DNA of 64,000 nt. Source: Lumbricus terrestris (Eukaryota; Annelida; Clitellata; Crassiclitellata; Lumbricidae). Positions 47,284 to 58,305 of this stretch are shown piece after piece. Position numbers and translations under genes: made by a program. The stretch covers positions 38,510,241 to 38,574,240 of the forward strand of contig OX457047.1 in assembly GCA_949752735.1 (NCBI GenBank). Direction: 5' to 3'. Within the stretch, counting starts at the first letter, position 1. Every line of letters starts with the position of its first letter. The notes under the pieces were generated by a model that saw nothing but the letters and a program-made list of their open reading frames with translations, was not told the origin of the DNA and ran no database searches.

Positions 47284-47505
47284 GGGGGGCCCGGTAGAGT
47301 AATAGTTAACACGCTGGCCAAGAGTGCGAGAGGTAGTGAGTTCGAGCCCCCCGTTGGGCGGATTTGCTTCGTAGGCTGCTATTAGCGCCGTGTAATTACA
47401 AAGATGTCTGTTCAGTTAGTAGTTAAGTTGAATTAAGATTACTGCATAACTTGTAAATGTAAAGCGCAGTGCGTTTGCAGGCGCTCAATTAAAGAAAAGA
47501 TTATT
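47284..47505 (+). mobile_element. tRNA-derived SINE, fourth type, plus strand
   Basis: GGGGGGCCCGGTAGAGTAAT, GTGAGTTCGAGCCCCCCGTT, GGCGGATTTGCTTCGTAGG, end GCGCAGTGCGTTTGCAGGCG and CAATTAAAGAAAAG. Same SINE as 45650-45868 in opposite orientation, inserted in the leader of unit 1 only. Confidence 0.8.
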
Positions 47506-47509
47506 TTTT

Positions 47510-47660
47510 TGACTGATTGATTGATCGATTGATTTGATTGGTTGTATGGTTGGAAGGTGTGATGACTGATTGATTCGATTAATTGATTGGTCGATTGATT
47601 GATTGGTTGATGGATTGCTGGATTTATTTATTATTATTATTATTTTTTTTTTAAATTTAT
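47510..47660. repeat. (TTGA)n leader tract, unit 1
   Basis: Imperfect TTGATTGA/TTGG repeats directly before the coding exon. All units have one at this place (52150-52480, 58055-58303, 62550-62782). Confidence 0.88.
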
Positions 47661-47685
47661 TGAAGTGATCGCTCGACATCAAAAG

Positions 47686-48786
47686 ATGAGCAAAGTGAAG
47701 GAGACAGCAGAGTCGAAAAGAGCGAAGAAGACCGCAGAGACCCAACAGCTGAACCCTCCGACCATCTTCAACATGGATGACATCCGCGAGGCTAGACGAG
47801 ACAAGGCCCTCCTCATTCTCGACGAAGTCCTTCCGGCATTGGTCGTCCGTCTGAGGGCGCTGCACCGCCGGTCCAAGGCGGCCGCCGACGAGAGAGGGTG
47901 CTTCTCGAGCGACGAGCTGCAGGGGCCGACCGACGATGGCCCACCGTTCACGGCCGCGAAGAGACGGTCGCTGGCTAATCAGCTGAGCAGCCTATTGGAG
48001 TCTGCCAAAACTCTTCTGAAGGAGCATACCGAACAGTTACTGATGCATGAGGGGAACGAGAGGGTGCTTGCGAAGAAGAAGAAGGCGAACGGTAAACGGT
48101 GGAAGAAGTTGACGGACGATGCGACGAAGCTGGCTGAGGATCATCTGAATGTTCGTCACTCGGACCAACCAGACGAGGAGTACGGTCTGAGGAAGAACCT
48201 TGAGGATGCGCGACTGATACTCCGCCATCCCGTGTTCGCAGTGCTTCAGCCCGAAGAAGAACCTATGCAGCTGCAGGAGGAAGAAGAGGAGTATGGTGTG
48301 GAGGATGATGATTCTGCTGACAGTTGCTGTAGCGAGCCTCTGTACGACACGGGCGAGCTGATCGGGTTGGCGACTGGCGAGATGCGCAAGATCATCGAGT
48401 GTAGTCACGACCTGAAGCACTGGATGAGCCTTTCCACTCCACCGCTCGACGTCATCACGGACTACGAGTGCACGGTCCGAGACAGGGTGACCGATCTCAT
48501 CGATGACCTCGTGTGCGTCTGCGAGGACAACCTCAAGTACCCGGAAGAGTTCCTACTGAAGAGAATGGAGTTCCTGAAGAACGCAATCGAGAAACCGCTC
48601 TCCATCGACCGGATGCGAGTCGTGGACGCCTTCGACAGCACGAAGGCCATCGAATGGCGCCGGCACATCAGTCGTCTCATACTGCAGTGCCTGGAGGTGA
48701 TGGATTTCATCGTGAAGCACAGAGAGGTACTCGACGATTGCAAGAGCAGGCTTCACAACAACGACACCGCGCACATCTACAGCTAG
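47686..48786 (+). CDS. PA28/REG-like proteasome-activator homologue, copy 1
   Basis: 366 codons, no intron. Start chosen at ATG 47686 (MSKVKETAESK; A at -3); upstream in-frame codons are non-ATG. Residues 30-60 (MDDIREA...LPALVVRL) match the PA28 N-terminal helix pattern (D-x-F-R-E...A...P-K-x-L-x-E-L). Residues 232-350 align without gaps to the C-terminal domain of PA28gamma: E232, R234, I237, E238, K244, W246, L249, P252, P304, D308, R311, D317, I322, R325, I328, S329, L331, Q334, D340, I342, K344, E347. The activation-loop segment after P252 reads PLDVITDYECTV instead of RIEDGNNFGVSI. The C-terminus is HIYS; PA28 proteins end in Tyr. Between the domains is a ~165-residue insert with a Lys-rich patch (129-141) and an acidic run (190-212). 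Family PA28 proteins form heptamer caps on the 20S proteasome; whether this one does is inference. Longer than PA28gamma (254 residues). Confidence 0.8.
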   Translation: MSKVKETAESKRAKKTAETQQLNPPTIFNMDDIREARRDKALLILDEVLPALVVRLRALHRRSKAAADERGCFSSDELQGPTDDGPPFTAAKRRSLANQLSSLLESAKTLLKEHTEQLLMHEGNERVLAKKKKANGKRWKKLTDDATKLAEDHLNVRHSDQPDEEYGLRKNLEDARLILRHPVFAVLQPEEEPMQLQEEEEEYGVEDDDSADSCCSEPLYDTGELIGLATGEMRKIIECSHDLKHWMSLSTPPLDVITDYECTVRDRVTDLIDDLVCVCEDNLKYPEEFLLKRMEFLKNAIEKPLSIDRMRVVDAFDSTKAIEWRRHISRLILQCLEVMDFIVKHREVLDDCKSRLHNNDTAHIYS

Positions 48787-49500
48787 CCGAACACTGGTCG
48801 ACCGTCAAATCCATCCCCAGCAGCGCCCCACCTCTATCTAGGCAGATTCCTAAACGATGCTATAACTTTTCTAAGGACTGATAATTATGAATTAATTAAT
48901 GTTTAGCTTCTCATCAGCTCGTGAGCCCACCCCCCACCGACCATGCATCTTAAAGAGAAACACCGACATTTTTATACTTCCCCATGTATGCAGGTCTACG
49001 TAATAATCTATGGTAGCCTATAGGATGTAATAATCTAGGGTAGGTAGTATTCTAGGGTATGGTGTAATGATCTACGGTATGTTGTAAGCGCTATGATTCA
49101 GCGACTTCGCTGACACACTTTTAAAACAATAATATACTCGGCCTATAGCTTATATAATAATATCCGGAAAGGAAGTCCAGTGAAATTTCCGAAATACTTA
49201 TTGAGCCTCTACCACTATCACTAGATCTACATGTAATGTAGGCAGACCAATGCAACTGCATGCGTTCATTTTTTCGTAGCATAAGATCTCTCTTATGAAC
49301 TTTATAAGTAACGTAGGCTGCTTATAAGATGTTCTTGCTTTCTACTAGGAAATCTCACATTCACAATTCAAAATTAAACATGATGCATTTCAGATTTTGT
49401 GTTTGTGAAACTCAGTAGGATTAATTAATTGTTACTCGACAATGTATTCAGCTCGAGACAATTTTTCTTATCCTAAATGAAACAAGATATATTTCTGAGT
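48787..49500 (+). other. Conserved 3' region of unit 1
   Basis: Highly similar to 53627-54350 in unit 2 and 59540-60290 in unit 3, so it was duplicated with the gene. Likely 3' UTR and downstream DNA. No AATAAA close to the stop; an ATTAAA occurs near 49370. Confidence 0.6.
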
Positions 49501-49549
49501 CATCAACTCAAGAGGGGTCATATTAGCTTTTCAGTGTATATGCAAGTCA

Positions 49550-49870
49550 GACCCTTCTTCCGACCCGTCAATCCCCGGATACGAGCTCACCAAAACTCCA
49601 CCTCTCGCTATATCTCTCCACAGGTCTTTCACTCAAAACTGAAAACATTGCTTTCACAAATCCTATCCTGATTCTTCCACTTCTCCTCATCGCTCGCCAT
49701 TTCAACTCTAAACATCAACCACCTTAGCCGTCCATCTATCTGCCTGCCTGACTCTCCGGACTTGACCCGCTGCCTATCGATTTTGTTTTGAATAAGCGCC
49801 TGTGAATAAGCTGGTTCCCGCGACTTGTCTTTTGTGGGCGCTGTAGAAGTCTCGAGATTACGATTATCCA
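49550..49870 (+). mobile_element. CR1/L2-like LINE 3' end, unit 1
   Basis: CGAGCTCACCAAAACTCCAC, then TCTTTCACTCAAAACTGAAA (F-x-LK-x-LL), GCGCCTGTGAATAAGCTGG, GTGGGCGCTGTAGAAGTC and GAGATTACGATTA tail. Repeated at about 54405-54705 and 60325-60623, where the (GATTAC)n tail is longest. Confidence 0.65.
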
Positions 49871-50254
49871 CTGCGCCACCAGTTCCGGCCTAAACATACA
49901 ATGCATCCTCATTAATCTGCAGAGGGTCAGATGGAATGGAACGACAGATGTCGCGTTGGGTTTAGATAATTATACTCTCAGCTCGGAATCTCTTGATTCA
50001 GCAGGATTGTCCTACAAGATAGTTTATCAGGGTTTTTTCTCCAGTTTTTCTCTGCCAGTACATCCTTCCAACAATAAAAGTTTCATAGGCTACTTCTGTA
50101 GAGCCCAAGAAAAGTCAACTAGTTATATTTCTTGAAGGCTTGTTGAAGCGGTGAGTGCTGTGTTGTGAGTGCTTAAAAGATTTAGGAATTTTTCGTGAAG
50201 ACAGTATAGGAAGGCTTAGCTTTGTTAAATTCATTATTTTGAAGTTCGGTTCAA

Positions 50255-50640
50255 CAGGATTGCGCTCAATAAATTAATCAATCAATCAATCACATAATTT
50301 ATATGGCACCCTTTGAAGATCCCTATAATCAGAGGCGCTCCCAACCCAGGTCTGGTCAAAAAGAAAAAAATTGACAAGACGTTAGAAAGAGTCATCATAA
50401 TCATGGGGAAGCGATCGAGTGGAGAGCCACAGGGATGCCGAGAATGCTCTACGTTGCATAGTCGCAGTACGCTAAAAAGAGAGTCGCCACGGATAGCTGA
50501 TCGCGGCGAACGGCTGCTAAGATAAACAGACGCCGTGGTAAAAGGTCCACGTAGGTGGTCCTGGTGGAGCTTGAGCCAGGGCGCAGTGCCATGCAAAAAC
50601 TGACGCTCTATTAGCCTAAACAATGCGCTATTGTGTCATA
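50255..50640 (-). mobile_element. LINE 3' end, minus strand, unit 2
   Basis: Minus strand: GCTCAAGCTCCACCAGGACC, then TTGGGAGCGCCTCTGATTAT, GGGTGCCATATAAATTATG and (TGAT)n tail. Copies at about 55085-55396 plus 56328-56400 (split by a MITE) and 60990-61265 (3' tail missing). Confidence 0.6.
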
Positions 50641-50999
50641 TTAATTGTTAGTTAAGTTAGTTAAGTTTGTTATTTTATTTGCTACCGGTGCACTCAATTA
50701 TTAACAATCAATTTTTTTTATTCAGACCTATTACATTTCACACTGCAGTGACTGCATGCATATAAACGGTAGGCTCCTACAGTTTCTCGGATATAAAAGG
50801 TTTGCCCAAAAGGATCAGAAGACACTTGTATAACTCTTTTTGATAAACTGCTCAAAACTCTCCTCTTTGGTATTGCCTGGGTTGGGAGCCTTTGAATTAT
50901 TATCTTGAGCGCTCAATGCGCTATATAAATTCCATGGATATGACATAATAAATTATCTTTATTTATTCATTATTGTTGCTGACGTAAACTCTAAGTTTG

Positions 51000-51007
51000 T
51001 GACGTCA
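51000..51007. promoter_or_regulatory. CRE/ATF-type palindrome TGACGTCA, unit 2
   Basis: Same conserved context as unit 1 (CTAAGTTTGTGACGTCATAA), followed at 51291 by donor-like CACAG|GTAAAC. Confidence 0.45.
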
Positions 51008-51104
51008 TAAACGAGCAGCATCGGTTTAGGCAAAGTGCAAACATCTCTCGTCTGAAGGAGAGCAGCAATATCGTCCGACCAATTTAAAGCGTCTGCAAAC
51101 ATCG

Positions 51105-51185
51105 TTAATAGTATTAACACCGTTAATAGTATTAACACCGTTGATAGTATTAACACCGTTGATAGTATTAATAAAATTAACACCG
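51105..51185. repeat. Short repeat (ACCGTTAATAGTATTA), unit 2
   Basis: About four copies of a 19-bp unit, expanded only in this unit from a single block seen in the others. Confidence 0.8.
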
Positions 51186-51299
51186 TTAGATCAGAGTCCA
51201 TAGTCAGCTGTTGTGTCGGTCTTGTAAGTGAATTATATATCGATATATCGATTTGACGATCGCTGAACTTGCCTTTCATTCAGAGCACAGGTAAACGTT

Positions 51300-52149
51300 T
51301 TTTATTATTATAATAGTTTAATAGCTGTTATCAGACAGACGCTGTACAAACTACACCCTTCATAGGCCTGTAGCATTTTGTAATTATGGTCTGTCCTCAG
51401 TAGACTAGTTGGCACAGCTATGGTATCGAGGACCGACGAGTTGGTTAGGAATAGGTCAGGCGGCATCATTATAGTATCCGGGACAGACATGTAGGTTAGG
51501 TGTAGGCTTAGGGGTCGTGAGGGTCGGCTAGGGTCATATTATGCGTCGTGAGGGTCGGTTAAGATCAGGTTAGGCGTGGTGAGGGTCGGTTTCGAACTTT
51601 CGGTCATCATTAGGTCCCCGATACAAAAGTTTTTTCCGGATAGTCAGGCATTTGGTTTTTTTTCTAAATGATTTAGCTTTTTGGCTGCCATTCAAAGTTG
51701 TTTTTTAGGAATTTCTAGAACTGCACAACTCCTTCTTTCCTTTCCCATCATCCATGGTAAATTAATTATTACAAACGGAGGACAATGACCTCTTTGCTAG
51801 TTTTAACTGTACAAAAGTGCTTCTACAGTACACGTGCACATTTTGTGTACAACTGCACGTTAAAAAAGCTCCTGCAGTCATGTGTTGAGTATCTCGGTTT
51901 CCTTTAAATACCTTTTTCTTGTTTCTTCTTTTCAGCTCATGTTGCTACCTTCAGCTTCGTCACTTTTTCTTGAATAACTGATCTAATAAAGAATATTCTT
52001 ACTTAGCCTACTTGCTTTATATTGAAATAGTAAAATTTCGTTCTAAGAATTCAATCGATTACTTGGTGTCCTTTAAGTTTTTTTTAAGCAGAGTTGTAGA
52101 CGTAGTTATATGGAAACCTGACTTGATGTACTTGTTGGTCAAAAATAAG
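51300..52149. other. Unit 2 leader, presumed intron
   Basis: Paralogous to the presumed introns of units 1, 3 and 4, with a unit-specific ~190-bp insert at about 51685-51885. Includes a second conserved acceptor-like site TTTCTTCTTTTCAG at about 51930. No coding frame. Confidence 0.5.
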
Positions 52150-52480
52150 CAAAATTGATTGATCGAGTGATTGGTTGGTTGACTGATTGATTGGATGGTT
52201 GGATGGTCGACTGATTAATCGATTGATTGATCGATTGATTGGTGGTTGGATGGTTGGTTGATTGAGTGATTGACTGACTGACTGATTGATTGATTAATTG
52301 AATGATCGATCGGTTGATTGATTGGTTAACTGATTCATTGGTTGGTTGATTGATCGATTCATTGATTTATTGATTCATTAATTGGATGACTGGTTGGTTG
52401 ATTGATTGACTAATTAATTGATTGATTGGTTGGTTGATTGATTGACTGATTGGTTGATTGATTGGCTCATTGATTGATTT
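52150..52480. repeat. (TTGA)n leader tract, unit 2
   Basis: About 330 bp of imperfect TTGATTGG/TTGA repeats, then TTTA repeats to the coding exon. Confidence 0.9.
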
Positions 52481-52549
52481 ATGGATTTATTTATTTTTAT
52501 TTATGTATTTATTTATTTATTTATTTAAGTGTTCGCTCGACATCAAAAG

Positions 52550-53626
52550 ATGAACAAAGTGAAGGAGACAGCGGAGTCGAAAAGAGCGAAGAAGACCACA
52601 GAGACCCAACAGCTGAACCCTCCGAGCATCTTCAACATGGATGACATCCGCGAGGCTAGACGAGACAGGGCCCTCCTCATTCTCGACGAAGTCCTTCCGG
52701 CAGTGGTCGTCCGTCTGAGGGCGCTGCACCGCCGGTCCAAGGCGGCCGCCGACGAGAGAGGGTGCTTCTCGGGCGACCAGCTGCAGGGAGCGACCGACGT
52801 GAGCCCACCGTTCACGGGAGCGAAGATACGGTCGCTGCCTACTCGGCTGAACAAGCTATTGGAGTCTGCCTCCGAGCTTCTGAGAGAGCATACCGAACTG
52901 ATGCAGGACGAAAACGAGAGCGCGTTCGCGAAGAAGAAGAAGTCGAACGGGAAGCTGTGGCAGAAGTTGATGGATGAGGCGACGAAGCTGGCTGAGGATC
53001 ATGTGAAGATTCGTCACTCGGACCAACCAGACGAGGAGTACGCTCTGAGGAAGGCCCTTGAGGATGCGCGACTGATACTCCGTCATCCCGTATTCGACCT
53101 GCTTCAGCCCGAAGAAGAGCCTATGCAGCAGGAGGGGGAAGAGGAGGAGGAGGAGGATTCTGTGGACAGTAACGAGCCTCTGTACGACACGTCCGAGCTG
53201 ATCGGGTTGACGACAGGCGAGATGCGCAAGATCATCGAGTGCAGCCTCGACCTGAAGCACTGGATGAGCCTTTCCGCTCCACCGCTCGACGTCATCACGG
53301 AATACGAGTCCACGGTCCGAGGGAGGATCATCGGTCGGATCAACGCCGTTGTGTACGGCTGCGAGGACAGCCTCAAGTACCCGGAAGAGTTCCAACTGAA
53401 GAGAATGGAATTCCTGAAGAACGCAATCGAGAAACCGCTCTCCATCGACCGGATGCGAGTCGTGGACGCCTTCGACAGCACGAAGGCCATCGAATGGCGC
53501 CGGCACATCAGTCGTCTCATACTGCAGTGCCTGGAGGTGATGGATTTCATCGTGAAGCACAGAGAGGTACTCGACGATTGCAAGAGCAGGCTTCACAACA
53601 ACGACACCGCGCACATCTACAGCTAG
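52550..53626 (+). CDS. PA28/REG-like proteasome-activator homologue, copy 2
   Basis: 358 codons, no intron; ATG at 52550 in the same context as copy 1 (MNKVKETAESK). Keeps the N-terminal MDDIREARRDRALLIL...LP match and the C-terminal EMRKIIECSLDLKHWMSLSA motif. After the proline pair the loop reads PLDVITEYESTV. This copy has the most diverged helix after the loop (GRIIGRINAVVYGCEDSLKY, against DRVTDLIDDLVCVCEDNLKY in copy 1). The acidic insert is shorter and nearly all Glu. Its last ~75 codons and about 300 bp of 3' flank are almost identical to copy 1, including silent sites, which suggests recent conversion or duplication. Ends in HIYS. No disabling change seen. Confidence 0.78.
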   Translation: MNKVKETAESKRAKKTTETQQLNPPSIFNMDDIREARRDRALLILDEVLPAVVVRLRALHRRSKAAADERGCFSGDQLQGATDVSPPFTGAKIRSLPTRLNKLLESASELLREHTELMQDENESAFAKKKKSNGKLWQKLMDEATKLAEDHVKIRHSDQPDEEYALRKALEDARLILRHPVFDLLQPEEEPMQQEGEEEEEEDSVDSNEPLYDTSELIGLTTGEMRKIIECSLDLKHWMSLSAPPLDVITEYESTVRGRIIGRINAVVYGCEDSLKYPEEFQLKRMEFLKNAIEKPLSIDRMRVVDAFDSTKAIEWRRHISRLILQCLEVMDFIVKHREVLDDCKSRLHNNDTAHIYS

Positions 53627-54404
53627 CCGAACACTGGTCGACCGTCAAATCCATCCCCAACAGCGCCCCACCTTTATCTAGGCAGATTCCTAAACGATGC
53701 TATAACTTTTCTAAGGACTGATAATTATGAATTAATTAATGTTTAGCTTCTCATCAGCTCGTGAGCCCACCCCCCACCGACCATTCATCTTAAAGAGAAA
53801 CACCGACATTTTTATACTTCCCCATGTATGCAGGTCTATGTTATAATCTATGGTAGCCTATAGGATGTTATAATCTAGGGCATGTAGTATTCTAGGGTAT
53901 GGTGTAATGATCTACGGTATGTTGTAAGCGCTATGATTCAGCGACTTCGCTGACACACTTTTAAAACGATAATATACTCGGCCTATATAATATCCGGAAA
54001 AGAAGTCCCGTGAAATTTACGAAATACTTATTGAGCCTCTACCACTATCACTAGATCTACATGTAATGTAGGCAGACCAATGCAACTGCATGCGTTCATT
54101 TTTTCGTAGCCTAAGATCTGTCTTAAATGAACTTCAGGCTCAAAAAACGATGTTCTTGCTTTCTACTAGGAAATCTCACATTCACAATTCAACATTAAAC
54201 ATGATGCATTTCAGATTTTGTGTTTGTGAAACTCAGTAGGATTAATTAATTGTTACTCGACAATGTATTCGGCTCGAGACAATTTTTCTTATCCTAAATG
54301 AAACAAGATATATTTCTGTGTCATCAACTCAAGAGGGGGGGTCATATTAGCTTTTCAGTGTACATGTAGGCCAGACTCCTTCTTCCGACCCGTCAATTCC
54401 CGCA
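53627..54404 (+). other. Conserved 3' region of unit 2
   Basis: Nearly identical to 48787-49500 over the first ~300 bp. No gene. Followed by the LINE 3' end at 54405-54705. Confidence 0.6.
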
Positions 54405-55396
54405 TACGAGCTCACCAAAACTCCACCTCTCGTCATCTCCCCTAAGGTCTTTAACTCAAAACTGAAAACATTGCTCTTTCAGAAATCCTATCCTGATTCT
54501 TCCTCTTCTCCTCACATCCCTCGCCATTTCAACTCTAAACATCACCCATTCACCCACCTTAGCCGTCCATCTATCTGCCTGCCTCACTCTCCGGACTTGA
54601 CCCGCTGCCTATCGATTTTGTTTTGATGAAGCGCCTATAAATAAGCTGGTTCCCTCGACTTGTCTTTTGTGGGCGCTGTAGAAGACTCGAGATTACGATT
54701 ATCCATTGTACCACCAGGTCCCGCCTAAACATACAATGCATCCTCATTAATCTGCAGAGGGTCAGATGGAATGGAACGACAAAATTAATGTCGCGTTGGG
54801 TTTAGATAATTATTATAGGCCTACACTCAGCTCGGAATCTCTTGATTCAGCAGGATTGTCTTACATGCTAGTTTATCAGGTTTTTTTCTCCAGTTTCTCT
54901 CTGCCAGGACATCCTTCCAAAAATAAAAGTTACGTAGGCTACTTCTGTAGAGTCCAAGAAAAGTCAACTAGTTAGATTTCTTGAAGCGGTGTGAGTGCTT
55001 AAAAGATTTAGGAATCTTTCGGGAAGACATGCAGTACAGAAAGGCTTAGCTTTATTAAATTCATTATTTTGAAGTTCGGTTCAACAGGATTGCGCTCAAT
55101 CAATTAATCAATCAATCACATAAATTTATATAGCACCCTTTAAAGATCACTATAATCAGAGGCGCTCTCAACCCAGGCCTGGTCAAAAAGAACAAACCTT
55201 GACAATACGTTATCGAAGTAGCCAGCATAATCATGGGGAAGCGAGTGGAGAGCCACAGAGATACCATTCCACCTCCGAGAATGCTCTTCATTGCAAAGTC
55301 GCAGTATGCTAAAAAAAAAGAGTCGCCACGGAAAGCTGATCGCGGCGAACGGCGGTCCAGATAAACCGACGCCGGGGTAAAAGGTCCACGTATAGG

Positions 55397-56319
55397 CAGT
55401 GGCGTAGCCAGGAATTTTTTCATGGATGGGGGGCAGTGGGGTGGCAGCTTAAAATGGTGGGGTGGCCACAATTGGCAATTAAAGCGCGCATCGGCATCGC
55501 GAGCCGTACGCACGATAATTGAGCAATTGAACAAAATACTGAAAGTTGTCAGGAGTGTCATGACATCATTGACATGACAGCAATGAGCAATCACATAACG
55601 TTAACGTCGTTAAGAGAAATTATTTCTCTTAACGACGTTAACGTGTCTTAACTCAGTAACTGAAGAACGAAGTAATTTCAGTAAAAGTCACAATCACAAA
55701 ATAGTAGTCGTAAGTGAATTTACAAATATAATATTTATTTTCTTAATTTGTCTCAGTTGTCTTAAACCGAAGCTACAAATATCAGAATGCGAAAAAAATT
55801 GTTGTCTAATGATCAAATGTCTAAATAATAATTGGCAGTAAAAATTTCACAAACCTAAAATAGATGTATTCTACTGTTTTTGTGGTTAGCAGCAATATTA
55901 AATTTCACTCTCACTTTGAAAAGCACAACCAAAGGCCATTAAACAGTAAACACATTACACATGCAATAAAACGTGTGTACGCACATATTAATGACGTAGG
56001 GTATATTGCCATAGACTATGTATTTTTAGATTTTCGATGTATTACAGTATTGGACATTAATACGCTTGCAAACCTCACTAGCTTGTCTGTCCCACAGTGC
56101 ACTGTAGTGGCCTGTCCCACTTTCCCATCACCCACCCTATAAGAAGCTGTACAGGAAGTTGTATAAAAAAATAAAATAAGTCAGAAATTATATAACATTC
56201 TTAATCACTCGTAAAAGTTAAAAGTAAAACAAACGCAGGGATTGGGGGGGGCAGCTGGGGTGGCAGCCCTTTCATTTGGAGGAGCGGCTGCCCTCTGCCA
56301 CCCCGTAGTTACGCCACTG
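55397..56319. mobile_element. Non-autonomous hAT-like element, 923 bp
   Basis: Termini CAGTGGCGTAGCCAGGAATT and TAGTTACGCCACTG. Exact 8-bp duplication CGTATAGG. Units 2 and 4 carry the unoccupied site (CCACGTAGGTGGTCC, CCACGAAGGTCGTCC). It splits a LINE fragment. The interior has a perfect 22-bp-arm palindrome at 55599-55643. No transposase frame. Confidence 0.93.
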
Positions 56320-56418
56320 CGTATAGGTCGTCCTGGTGGAGCTTGAGCCAGGGCGCAGTGCCAAGCAAACACCGACGCTCCATTAGCCTAAACAATGCGC
56401 TAGGTCTATACATGTAGC

Positions 56419-56446
56419 TTCCACTGGAATAGCTATTCCAGTGGAA
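56419..56446. repeat. Perfect 28-bp palindrome in unit 3
   Basis: TTCCACTGGAATAG followed directly by its reverse complement. Unit 4 has only a single arm here (CTATTCCAATGGAAGC near 61261), so the second arm was added in unit 3. Confidence 0.85.
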
Positions 56447-56817
56447 ACTAGTGCAAGTCGTCCCTCATGAAGGCAGAAACATTAACACTTCCTCTTTCAA
56501 TCAATCAATCGATCGATCGATCAATAGATCAATCAATTAGGCTAACAATCAATTTTTTTTATTCAGAACCATTAAATGTCACACTGCATAAAGATAAACG
56601 GTAGTCCCATACAGCTTCTCGGATACAAAAGGCTTGCCCAAAAGGGTAAGAAGACACTTGTCTAACTCTTTTTTTATAAACTGCTCAACACTTTCCTCTT
56701 TGGTCTTGCCTGGGTTGGGAACCTTTGAATTGTCATCTTGAGTTATCAAGCCGCTATATAAATACCGTGGATATCATATATAATAAATTACGTTTATTTA
56801 TTCATAATCGTTGCTAA

Positions 56818-57247
56818 GGGGCCGTCCATAAAGTACGTCACGCTATTTTTGACCATTTTTGACCCCCTCTCCCCCTGTCACAAACTGTCACAAATCTCGG
56901 ACCCCCCCCTAAAGTACGTCACACTTTCGATTTTTTTTAAAAAAAACAACCATTTACCTAACCCTCTAAACCCAAGGATACTATCCCTAATCCCTCTGAT
57001 AGTGACGTGTGTCCATAAACGCTTTGATAGTGACGGGAAATCAACTTTTATCCCACTAGGCCGGGTTTTAGACACGCCTGGCCGGGCCGGGTGTGATTTG
57101 GGGTACTAAGAAAAAAAATATACAAGAATTTAAAAAATAAATGTGTGACATCACACATGGCCTGACCCCCTCCCCCTGTCACAAACTGCCACACTTTCTT
57201 ACACCCCCCACCCCCCCTGGAGCGTGACGTACTTTAAGGACGGCCCC
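56818..57247. mobile_element. PIF/Harbinger-like MITE, 430 bp
   Basis: Termini GGGGCCGTCCATAAAGTACG and CGTACTTTAAGGACGGCCCC. Flanked by TAA on both sides. Units 1, 2 and 4 carry the empty site CGTTGCTGACGTA at this point. A 3-bp TWA target duplication is typical of PIF/Harbinger. It sits only ~20 bp upstream of the CRE-type element. No transposase. Confidence 0.85.
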
Positions 57248-57267
57248 TAACGTAGACTCTAAGTTTG

Positions 57268-57275
57268 TGACGTCA
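57268..57275. promoter_or_regulatory. CRE/ATF-type palindrome TGACGTCA, unit 3
   Basis: Conserved context CTAAGTTTGTGACGTCATAA. A MITE lies 20 bp upstream. The donor-like site of this unit is GTAGGC at 57514. Confidence 0.45.
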
Positions 57276-58054
57276 TAAACGAGCAACAACGGTTCAGACA
57301 AACATCTAGTCTAAGGAGAGAAGCAATATCATCCGACTTCAATTTAAATCGTCTGCTAACACCGTTAATGGTATTAACACCGCTAGCATTAACACCGTTA
57401 GACCACAGTCCATAATTCAACTAACTTGTGTCGGTCTTGTAAGGGAATTGTTATATTTCGATAGCTAGTCTACAGCTGACGATCGCTGAACTTGCCTTTC
57501 ATTCGGAACAAAGGTAGGCTAAACGACTTTATTTATTTTAATGGTTTAATAGCTGTTATTTGACAGCCCTTGTATAAATTACACCTTTCGTTGGCCTATA
57601 TATTGTAATGGTCTGGCCTCAGTAGACTAGTTGGCATAACTATAGTATCGGGGACCGACGTGTTGGTTAGGGTTAGGTTAGACGTCGTGAGGGTCGGTTA
57701 GGTCAGATGTAGGCGTCGTGAGGGTCGGTTAGGTTTAAGTTTAGGGTTGGTCACCGATAGTGTCGTCATTCGGTCTCCGATACTATCGTTTTTCCGGCTG
57801 GTTAGGTATTGTTCATTTTTCTAAATCGCTTAACTTTTTGGCTCAGCCATGAGTTCAGTGTCTCAGTTTCCGGTACCATTCTCTTGCTTCCTCTTTTCAG
57901 CTCATGTTGCTTCTTACGCTACTTCACTTTTTCTTGAATCGCTGCAGGTTGAAGCGGAAAAGATCCGTTCTAAAATTTCAATCCATGTCTTGGTGTCTTT
58001 AGCTAGCGCAATTTTTTGTCCCTTTAAGGTTTTTTGTAAAAAAAAAAGATTGAT

Positions 58055-58269
58055 TGATATTTATGTTGATTGATTGGTTGCTGGTTGATTGATTGATTGA
58101 TCGATTGATTGGTTAGTTGGATGGCTGGAGAGTTGGTTGGTTGGTTGATTGATTGATTGATTGATTGACTGACTGATTGATTGATCGATTGATTGATTGA
58201 CTGATTGATTGATCGATCGATTGATGGATTGACTGATTGATTGATTGATTGATTGATTGACTGATTGAC

Positions 58270-58303
<34 letters not shown>
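58055..58303. repeat. (TTGA)n leader tract, unit 3
   Basis: TTGATTGATTGA with CTGA variants, followed by a duplicated gene-start fragment. Confidence 0.92.

Positions 58304-58305
<2 letters not shown>

Larger units (their letters stand above)
45302..49890 (+). repeat. Tandem array unit 1 (4.6 kb)
   Basis: Begins at the shared anchor TAAATATACAATGCATCC (TAAACATACAATGCATCC in units 2-4). Order: anchor, LINE scraps, CRE-type element (46290), likely noncoding exon, repeat-rich leader, CDS (47686-48786), shared 3' region, LINE 3' end. Unique to this unit are a MITE (45399) and two SINE copies (45650, 47284). Confidence 0.88.
49891..54725 (+). repeat. Tandem array unit 2 (4.8 kb)
   Basis: Same order as unit 1, without the MITE and SINE insertions. 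Adds a minus-strand LINE 3' end (50255-50640) that is shared with unit 3 and partly with unit 4. Confidence 0.88.

Noticed and set aside
52856..53614. Long minus-strand frames opposite the PA28-like genes (also 63082-63843)
   Set aside because: They mirror the + strand genes, with matching frames in each paralogue explained by the shared codon use. The + strand frames carry the family motifs.
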